A stretch of 64,000 nucleotides of DNA from Canna indica. Its lineage: Eukaryota > Streptophyta > Magnoliopsida > Zingiberales > Cannaceae. The translations under genes and the position numbers were made by a program. The notes under the pieces were generated by a model. It saw nothing but the letters and a program-made list of their open reading frames with translations, did no database searches and had not been told where the DNA came from. This document shows positions 57,084 through 64,000 of the stretch, in pieces. Within the stretch, counting starts at the first letter, position 1, and every line of letters starts with the position of its first letter. The DNA is taken from positions 34,397,501 to 34,461,500 of the forward strand of contig CP136897.1 of the NCBI GenBank assembly GCA_034359265.1, written 5' to 3'.

Positions 57084-57449
57084 TTTTTTTACTACCAATT
57101 TGATTGCACGACGAGATCATTTTTTTTACCAATCTTTCTAACCAAACGTTAAGGATGGACGACGTCGTCGACATAAAATTTGGCTGTCGATCGCCCGCGC
57201 GGGGCCCACCGCAAACTTTACGGCCGGCTCGATCGACCAACCGACCCGAAAAATTAAAATTTATAAATAAATAAGAAATATAACATTTCAATTATTATTT
57301 TTCGTTTTAAACGGGCGTAACTCCGTGCATTATTGTCCGATTTCACCTTTTCACGTTGCTCTAAAAGGTGCGCAAAGAGACGAAGAAAATGACCCCGAGC
57401 TATCCCTCGGACGCTTACCCTTATTAGCCGACGATCAGAAGTGCATGAC

Positions 57450-57568
57450 GGGTGCGATCATACCAGCACTAACGTACCGGATCCCATCAGAACTCCGAAG
57501 TTAAGCGCGCTTGGGCGAGAGTAGTACTAGGATGGGTGACCCCCTGGGAAGTCCTCGTGTTGCACCTT
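57450..57568 (+). rRNA. 5S rRNA gene with weak terminator
   Basis: Full length, with C26T and T59C. The first T-tract is only T6, followed by GGCACTACC. Confidence 0.95.
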
Positions 57569-57768
57569 TTTTGGCACTACCTATTTGATTGCACGACGAG
57601 ATCATTTTTTTTACCAATCTTTCTAACCAAACGTTAAGGACGGACGACGTCGTCGACATAAAATTTGGCTGTGGATCGCCCGCGCGGGGCCCGCCGCAAC
57701 CTCTACGGCCGGCTCGATCGACCAACCGACCCGAAAAATTAAAATTTATAAATAAATAAGAGAAATAA

Positions 57769-57878
57769 CATACCAGCACTAACGCACCGGATCTCATCAG
57801 AACTCTGAATTTAAGCGTGCTTGGGCGAGAGTAGTACTAGGATGGGTGACCCCCTGGGAAGTCCTCGTGTTGCACCTT
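57769..57878 (+). pseudogene. 5S rRNA gene, 5'-truncated (class A)
   Basis: Retains nt 10-117 after AGAGAAATAACATA, with C35T, C47T and G51T; third member of the 52783/55034 lineage. Confidence 0.93.
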
Positions 57879-58243
57879 TTTTTTTACTACCAATTTGATT
57901 GCACGACGAGATCATTTTTTTTACCAATCTTTCTAACCAAACGTTAAGGATGGACGACGTCGTCGACATAAAATTTGGCTGTCGATCGCCCGCGCGGGGC
58001 CCACCGCAAACTTTACGGCCGGCTCGATCGACCAACCGACCCGAAAAATTAAATTTGTAAATAAATAAGAAATATAACATTTCAATTATTATTTTTCGTT
58101 TAAAACGGGCGTAAATCCGTGCATTATTGTCCGATTTCAGCTTTTCACGTGGCGCTAAAAGGCGCGCCAAGAGACGAAGAAAATGACCCCGAGCTATCCC
58201 TCGGACGCTCACCCTTTTTAGCCGACGATCAGAATTGCATCAC

Positions 58244-58362
58244 GAGTGCGATCATACCAGCATTAACGCACCGGATCCCATCAGAACTCCGAAGTTAAGC
58301 GTGCTTGGGCGAGAGTAGTACTATGATGGGTGACCCCCTGGGAAGTCCTCGTGTTGCACCTT
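58244..58362 (+). rRNA. 5S rRNA gene, G2A/G81T subtype
   Basis: Full length, with G2A, C20T and G81T. The upstream TATA-like element is degraded to CCTTTTTAG. Confidence 0.94.
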
Positions 58363-58728
58363 TTTTTTTACTACCTATTTGATTGCACGACGAGATCATT
58401 TTTTTTAGCAATCTTTCTAACCAAACGTTAAGGACGGACGACGTCATCGACATAAAATTTGGCTGTCGATCGCCCGCGCGGGGCCCGCCGCAACCTCTAC
58501 GGCCGGCTCGATCGACCAACCGGCCCGAAAAATTAAAATTTGTAAATAAATAAGAAAAATAACATTTCATTTATTATTTTTCGTTTAAAACGGGCGTAAC
58601 TTCGTGTATCATTGTCCGATTTCATCTTTTCACGTGGCGCTAAAAGGCGCGCGAAGAGACGAAGAAAATCACCCCGAGCTATCCCTCGGACGCTCAACCT
58701 TATTAGCCGACGATCAGAAGTGCACCAC

Positions 58729-58847
58729 GGGTGCGATCATACCAGCACTAACGCACCGGATCCCATCAGAACTCCGAAGTTAAGCTTGCTTGAGCGAGAG
58801 TAGTACTAGGAAGGGTGACCCCCTGGGAAGTCCTCGTGTTGCACCTT
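58729..58847 (+). rRNA. 5S rRNA gene
   Basis: Full length, with G58T, G65A and T84A. The spacer here has ATCATTG and AAATCACCCCG variants shared by the next two units. Confidence 0.95.
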
Positions 58848-59213
58848 TTTTTTTACTACCTATTTGATTGCACGACGAGATCATTTTTTTTACCAATCTT
58901 TCTAACCAAACGTTAAGGACGGACGACGTCATCGACATAAAATTTGGCTGTCGATCGCCCGCGCGGGGCCCGCCGCAACCTCTACGGCCGGCTCGATCGA
59001 CCAACCGGCCCGAAAAATTAAAATTTGTAAATAAATAAGAAAAATAACATTTCATTTATTATTTTTCGTTTAAAACGGGCGTAACTTCGTGCATCATTGT
59101 CCGATTTCATCTTTTCACGTGGCGCTAAAAGGCGCGCGAAGAGACGAAGAAAATCACCCCGAGCTATCCCTCGGACGCTCAACCTTATTAGCCGACGATC
59201 AGAAGTGCACGAT

Positions 59214-59332
59214 GAGTGCGATCATACCAGCACTAACGCACCGGATCCCATCAGAACTCCGAAGTTAAGCGTGCTTGGGCGAGAGTAGTACTATGATGGG
59301 TGACCCCCTGGGAAGTACTCGTGTTGCACCTT
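59214..59332 (+). rRNA. 5S rRNA gene, G2A/G81T subtype
   Basis: Full length, with G2A, G81T and C104A; T at -1. Confidence 0.95.
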
Positions 59333-59698
59333 TTTTTTTACCACCTATTTGATTGCACGACGAGATCATTTTTTTTACCAATCTTTCTAACCAAACGTTA
59401 AGGACGGACGACGTCATCGACATAAAATTTGGCTGTCGATCGCCCGCGCGGGGCCCGCCGCAACCTCTACGGCCGGCTCGATCGACCAACCGGCCCGAAA
59501 AATTAAAATTTGTAAATAAATAAGAAAAATAACATTTCATTTATTATTTTTCGTTTAAAACGGGCGTAACTTCGTGCATCATTGTCCGATTTCATCTTTT
59601 CACGTGGCGCAAAAAGGCGCGCGAAGAGACGAAGAAAATCACCCCGAGCTATCCCTCGGACGCTCATCCTTATTAGCCGACGATCAGAAGTGCACGAC

Positions 59699-59817
59699 GG
59701 GTGCGATCATACAAGCACTAACGCACCGGATCCCATCAGAACCCCGAAGTTAAGCGTGCTTGGGCGAGAGTAGTACTAGGATGGGTGACCCCCTGGGAAG
59801 TCCTCGTGTTGCACCTT
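59699..59817 (+). rRNA. 5S rRNA gene
   Basis: Full length, with C15A and T45C; canonical upstream element. Confidence 0.96.
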
Positions 59818-60183
59818 TTTTTTTCCTATCTATTTGATTGCACGACGAGATCATTTTTTTTACCAATCTTTCTTACCAAACGTTAAGGACGGACGACGTC
59901 GTCGACATAAAATTTCGCTGTCGATCGCCCGCGCGGGGCCCGCCGCAACCTCTACGGCCGGCTCGATCGACCAACCGACCCGAAAAATTAAAATTTGTAA
60001 ATAAATAAGAAAAATAACATTTCAATTATTATTTTTCGTTTAAAACGGGCGTAACTCCGTGCATTATTGTCCGATTTCAGCTTTTCACGTGGCGCTAAAA
60101 GGCGCGCGAAGAGACGAAGAAAATGACCCCGAGCTATCCCTCGGACGGTCACCCTTATTAGCCGACGATCAGAAGTGCATCAC

Positions 60184-60302
60184 GGGTTCGATCATACCAG
60201 CACAAACGCACCGGATCCCATCAGAACTCCGAAGTTAAGCGTGCTTGGGCGAAAGTAGTACTAGGATGGGTGACCCCCTGGGAAGTCCTCGTTTTGCACC
60301 TT
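60184..60302 (+). rRNA. 5S rRNA gene, G5T/T21A subtype
   Basis: Full length, with G5T, T21A, G70A and G110T. Isolated member of the subtype concentrated at 6-13.5 kb; its upstream GGACGGTC also matches that region. Confidence 0.95.
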
Positions 60303-60639
60303 TTTTTTTACTACCTATTTGATTGCACGACGAGATCATTTTTTTTACCAATCTTTCTAACCAAACGTTAAGGACGGACGACGTCATCGACATAAAATTT
60401 CGCTGTCGATCGCCCGCGCGGGACCCGCCGCAACCTCTACGGCCGGCTCGATCGACCAACCGACCCGAAAAATTAAAATTTGTAAATAAATAAGAAAAAT
60501 AACATTTCATTTATTATTTTTCATTTAAAACGGGCGTAACTTCGTGCATTATTGTCCGATTTCATCTTTTCACGTGGCGCTAAAAGGCGCGCGAAGAGAC
60601 GAAGAAAATGACCCCGAGCTATCCCTCGGACGTTCAACC

Positions 60640-60668
60640 TTATTAGCCGACGATCAGAAGTGCACGAC
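60640..60668 (+). promoter_or_regulatory. 5S upstream promoter (representative)
   Basis: TTATTA spans -29 to -24 relative to the gene start at 60669, matching the TATA-like element near -28 of plant 5S promoters. Position -1 is C, also as in plants. The GC dinucleotide lies at -7/-6, not at -12 as in Arabidopsis. The same arrangement precedes most copies. Some have TTATTG, and one subtype has T at -1. Role inferred from position and family knowledge. Confidence 0.8.
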
Positions 60669-60787
60669 GGGTGCGATCATACCAGCACTAACGCACCGGA
60701 TCCCATCAGAACTCCGAAGTTAAGCGTGCTTGGGCGAGAGTAGTACTAGGATGGGTGACCCCCTGGGAAGTCCTCGTGTTGCACCTT
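60669..60787 (+). rRNA. 5S rRNA gene, exact array consensus
   Basis: All 117 core positions match the consensus I derived by hand. Helix I can pair GGGTGC with GCACC and the first T. Box A, intermediate element and box C are intact, with TTATTA at -29, C at -1 and T9. This is the best candidate for a fully functional copy. Confidence 0.98.
60718..60765 (+). promoter_or_regulatory. 5S internal control region (representative)
   Basis: Shown for the consensus copy. By the standard 5S layout, box A lies at about nt 50-64, the intermediate element at 67-72 and box C at 80-97. These are the TFIIIA/TFIIIC contact regions of type 1 Pol III promoters. The sequence (AGTTAAGCGTGCTTG, then CGAGAG, then the AGGATGGG region) is intact here. 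Positions are transferred from studied 5S genes, not measured. Confidence 0.8.
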
Positions 60788-60794
60788 TTTTTTT
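60786..60794 (+). terminator. Pol III T9 terminator (representative)
   Basis: Nine T follow TTGCACC directly; Pol III stops in runs of four or more T. Most copies have T8-T11. About 18 copies instead read CAC-TTG-T7/T8, two read TTA-T7/T8 (26098, 30168), a few are interrupted (TTTTTTGTTT at 17695, 19946-region descendants and 20104), one is only T6 (57567), and two have lost the tract (1433 and 44842). Confidence 0.9.
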
Positions 60795-60823
60795 ACTACA
60801 TATTTGATTGCACGACGAGATCA

Positions 60824-60831
60824 TTTTTTTT
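60824..60831 (+). terminator. Second T8 tract, possible backup terminator (representative)
   Basis: A run of eight T lies 39 nt beyond gene position 117 within GATCA-T8-ACC. It recurs in nearly every unit, at T6-T8. It would catch read-through transcripts, notably in the two copies without a first T-tract. The backup role is inferred. Confidence 0.6.
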
Positions 60832-61152
60832 ACCAATCTTTCAAACCAAACGTTAAGGACGGACGACGTCTCGACATAAAATTTGGCTGTCGATCGCCCG
60901 GGCGGGGCCCGCCGCAACCTCTACGGCCGGCTCGATCGACCAACCGACCCGAAAAATTAAAATTTGTAAATAAATATGAAAAATAACATTTCATTTATTA
61001 TTTTTCGTTTAAAACGGGCGTAACTTCGTGCATTATTGTCCGATTTCATCTTTTCACGTTGCGATAAATGGCGCGCGAAGAGACGAAGAAAATGACCCCG
61101 ATCAATCCCTCGGACGCTCACCCTTATTAGCCGACGATCAGAAGTGCATTAC

Positions 61153-61271
61153 GGGTGCTTTCATACCAGCACTAACGCACCGGATCCCATCAGAACTCCG
61201 AAGTTAAGCGTGCTTGGGCGAGAGTAGTACTAGGATGGGTGAACCCCTGGGAAGTCCTCGTGTTGCATCTT
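61153..61271 (+). rRNA. 5S rRNA gene, G7T/A8T subtype
   Basis: Full length, with G7T, A8T, C91A and C116T. Confidence 0.95.
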
Positions 61272-61637
61272 TTTTTTTACTACCTATTTGATTGCACGAC
61301 GAGATCATTTTTTTTACCAATCTTTCTAACCAAACGTTAAGGACGGACGACGTCGTCGACATAAAATTTGGATGTCGATCGCCCGCGCGGGGCCCGCCGC
61401 AACCTCTACGGCCGGCTCGATCGACCAACCGACCCGAAAAATTAAAATTTGTAAATAAATAAGAAAAATAACATTTCATTTATTATTTTTCGTTTAAAAC
61501 GGGCGTAACTTCGTGCATTATTTTCCGATTTCATCTTTTCACGTGGCGCTAAAAGGCGCGCGAAGAGACGAAGAAAATGACCCCGAGCAATCCCTCGGAC
61601 GCTCACCCTTATTAGTCGACGATCAGAAGTGCATGAC

Positions 61638-61756
61638 GGGTGCTTTCATACCAGCACTAACGCACCGGATCCCATCAGAACTCCGAAGTTAAGCGTGCTT
61701 GGGCGAGAGTAGTACTAGGATGGGTGAACCCCTGGGAAGTCCTCGTGTTGTATCTT
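61638..61756 (+). rRNA. 5S rRNA gene, G7T/A8T subtype
   Basis: Full length, with G7T, A8T, C91A, C114T and C116T; the 3' strand of helix I is weakened. Confidence 0.94.
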
Positions 61757-62118
61757 TTTTTTTACTACCTATTTGATTGCACGACGAGATCATTTTTTTT
61801 ACTAATCTTTCTAACCAAACGTTAAGGACGGACGACGTCGTCGACATAAAATTTCGCTGTCGATCGCCCGCGCGGGGCCCGCCGCAACCTCTACGGTCGG
61901 CTCGATCGACCAACCGACCCGAAATATTAAAATTTGTAAATAAATAAGAAAAATAACATTTCAATTATTATTTTTGTTTAAAACGGGCGTAACTCCGTGC
62001 ATTATTGTCCGATTTTAGCTTTTCACGTGACGCTAAATGCGCGTAGAGACGAAGAAAATGACCCCGGGCTATCCCTCGGACGCTCACCCTTATTAGCCGA
62101 CGATCAGAAGTGCACGAA

Positions 62119-62237
62119 GGGTGCGATCATACCAGCACTAACGCACCGGATCCCATCAGAACTCCAAAGTTAAGCGTGCTTGGGCGAGAGTAGTACTAGG
62201 ATGGGTGACCCCCTGGGAAGTCCTCGTGTTGCACCTT
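62119..62237 (+). rRNA. 5S rRNA gene
   Basis: Full length with G48A only; -1 is A. The next interval is 472 bp because 13 nt between two ACCAA repeats are missing near 62283. Confidence 0.96.
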
Positions 62238-62590
62238 TTTTTTTACTACTTATTTGATTGCACGACGAGATCATTTTTTTTACCAAACGTTAAGGACGGA
62301 CGACGTCGTCGATAAAAAATTTGGCTGTCGATCGCCCGCGCGGGGCCTGCCGCAACCTCTACGGTCGGCTCGATCGACCAACCGACCCGAAAAATTAAAA
62401 TATGTAAATAAATAAGAAAAATAACATTTCAATTATTATTTTTCGTTTAAAACGGGCGTAACTCCGTGCATTATTGTCCGATTTCAGCTTTTCACGTGGC
62501 GCTAAAAGGCGCGCGAAGAGACGAAGAAAATGACCCTGAGCTATCCCTCGGACGCTCACCCTTATTAGCCGACGATCAGAAGTGCATGAC

Positions 62591-62709
62591 GGTTGCGATC
62601 ATACCAATACTAACGCACCCGATCCCATCAGAACTCCGAAGTTAAGCGTGCTTGGGCGAGAGTAGTACTAGGATGGGTGACCGCCTGGGAAGTCCTCGTG
62701 TTGCATCTT
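62591..62709 (+). rRNA. 5S rRNA gene, G3T
   Basis: Full length, with G3T, G17A, C18T, G30C, C93G and C116T. Confidence 0.94.
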
Positions 62710-63075
62710 TTTTTTTACTACCTATTTGATTGAACGACGAGATCATTTTTTTTACCAATCTTTCTAACCAAACGTTAAGGACGGACGACGTCGTCGACAT
62801 AAAATTTGGCTCTCGATCGCCCGCGCGGGGCCCGCCGCAACCTCTTCGGCCGGCTCGATCGACCAACCGACTCGAAAAGTTAAAATTTGTAAATAAATAA
62901 GAAAAATAACATTTCAATTATTACTTTTCGTTTAAAACGGGCGTAACTTCGTGCATTATTGTCCGATTTCATCTTTTCACGTGGCGCTAAAAGGCGCGCG
63001 AAGAGACGAAGAAAATGACCCCGAGCAATCCCTCGGACGCTCACCCTTATTAGCCGACGATCAGAAGTGCGTGAC

Positions 63076-63194
63076 GGGTGCTTTCATACCAGCACTAACG
63101 CACCGGATCCCATCAGAACTCCGAAGTTAAGCGTGCTTGGGCGAGAGTAGTACTAGGATGGGTGAACCCCCGGGAAGTCCTCGTGTTGCATCTT
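63076..63194 (+). rRNA. 5S rRNA gene, G7T/A8T subtype
   Basis: Full length, with G7T, A8T, C91A, T96C and C116T. The spacer after it (ATCGACCGCGCGGGGCCAGCC) matches that after 13393. Confidence 0.95.
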
Positions 63195-63557
63195 TTTTTT
63201 TACTACCTATTTGATTGCACGACGAGATCATTTTTTTTACTAATCTTTCTAACCAAACGTTAAGGACGGACGACGTCGTCGACATAAAATTTCGCTGTCG
63301 ATCGACCGCGCGGGGCCAGCCGCAACCTCTACGGCCGGCTCGATCGACCAACCGACCCAAAAAATTAAAATTTGTAAATAAATAAGAAAAATAACATTTC
63401 AATTATTATTTTTGTTTAAAACGGGCGTAACTCCGTGCATTATTGTCCGATTTGAGCTTTTCACGTGGCGCTAAAAGGCGCGAAGAGACGAAGAAAATGA
63501 CCCCGGGCTATCCCTCGGACGCTCACCCTTATTAGCCGACGATCAGAAGTGCACGAC

Positions 63558-63675
63558 GGGTGCGATCATACCAGCACTAACGCACCGGATCCCATCAAAA
63601 CTCCGAAGTTAAGCGTGCTTGGGCGAGAGTAGTACTAGGATGGGTGACACCTGGGAAGTCCTCGTGTTGCACCTT
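63558..63675 (+). rRNA. 5S rRNA gene with 1-nt deletion
   Basis: G41A, one base missing from the 91-95 C run and one C changed to A (GACACCTGGG). Last complete gene; the window ends in the next promoter-proximal spacer. Partner of 13875. Confidence 0.94.
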
Positions 63676-64000
63676 TTTTTTTACTACCTATTTGATTGCA
63701 CGACGAGATCATTTTTTACAAATCTTTCAAACCAAACGTGAAGGACGGACGACGTCGTCGACATAAAATTTGGCTATCGATCGCCCGCGCGGGGCCCCCC
63801 GCAAACTCTACGGCCGGCTCGATCGACCAACCGACCCGAAAAATTAAAATTTGTAAATAAGTAAGAAAAATAACATTTCAATTGTTATTTTTCGTTTAAA
63901 ACGGGCGTAACTCCGTGCATTATTGTCCGATTTCAGCTTTTCACGTGGCGCAAAAAGGCGCGCGAAGAGACGAAGAAAATGACCCCGAGCTATCCCTCGG

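Larger units (their letters stand above)
1..64000 (+). repeat. Tandem 5S rDNA array
   Basis: The whole window is direct repeats of a unit of about 485 bp (gene ~119 nt, spacer ~366 bp), all on the + strand. The left edge starts in a spacer about 15 nt before the second T-tract, and the right edge stops in the hairpin upstream of the next gene, so the array continues both ways. Typical intervals are 484-487 bp. Shorter intervals (about 198, 310-320 and 472-476 bp) mark deletions, and 644 bp marks a duplication. No foreign insertion was seen. Gene identity rests on recognisable plant 5S rRNA sequence. The species is not determinable here. Confidence 0.98.

Noticed and set aside
57560..57580. 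Insertion at the TTTTTTGGCACTACC sequence
   Set aside because: The length is unchanged relative to neighbours (GGC replaces TTT), so it is a local substitution, not an insertion.
1..64000. CRISPR array or bacterial repeat system
   Set aside because: The period is regular but long (485 bp), the whole unit is repeated rather than short repeats with unique spacers, no cas genes occur, and the conserved part is plant 5S rRNA.
1..64000. Ordinary non-coding satellite DNA
   Set aside because: Each unit holds a near-complete 5S rRNA gene with upstream element, internal control region and T-tract terminator.

Overview
The window is one uninterrupted head-to-tail array of 5S ribosomal RNA genes on the + strand, almost certainly nuclear 5S rDNA of a land plant. 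The 117-nt gene core starts GGGTGCGATC, ends TTGCACC and runs into a T-tract. It carries the internal sequence typical of plant 5S rRNA (GTTAAGCGTGCTTGGGCGAG, then AGTACTAGGATGGG). Upstream is a TATA-like TTATTA about 28 nt before the gene and usually a C at -1, as described for plant 5S promoters. I cannot name the species from sequence alone. There is no protein-coding gene, tRNA, 18S/25S rDNA, transposon or CRISPR array.

The basic unit is about 485 bp: a ~119-nt gene plus a ~366-bp spacer. I located 139 gene loci by hand: 124 full-length copies, 12 copies lacking the first 9-10 nt and the promoter, one internal fragment of 51 bp, and two short stubs (16 and 14 nt) where most of the gene is deleted. 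Gene variants below use consensus numbering 1-117 within the gene (for example G48T). Only the copy at 60669 matches my hand consensus exactly.

Layout. 0-15.6 kb: GAC-type spacers (GTCGAC in the spacer palindrome), including 16 consecutive intervals of exactly 485 bp (5.6-13.4 kb) and many G5T/T21A genes. 15.6-20.2 kb: a 2251-bp, five-unit block present twice in near-identical form, followed by a 158-bp promoter-region duplication. 20.4-27.8 kb: a degenerate zone with fused, truncated and deleted genes and full/short dimers. 20.6-38.5 kb overall: spacers with GTCGCC or GTCGTC, largely lacking GTCGAC. 37.3-44.7 kb: a ~3.2-kb segment repeated at an offset of 4189-4190 bp. 38.9-64 kb: GAC-type spacers again (interrupted only by the duplicated block at 41.5-42.8 kb). 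This part has the most regular genes, a G48T/C95G subtype, another 2251-bp block repeat (52.4-56.6 kb), and an end segment matching 13.4-14.3 kb.

Each intact unit would be transcribed by RNA polymerase III using the upstream TATA-like element and the internal control region, ending in the T-tract. A second T8 tract 39 nt past the gene end is a likely fail-safe. The copies do not form a pathway; they supply one structural RNA of the large ribosomal subunit. The pattern of shared variants records unequal exchange, segmental duplication and conversion-like patching.
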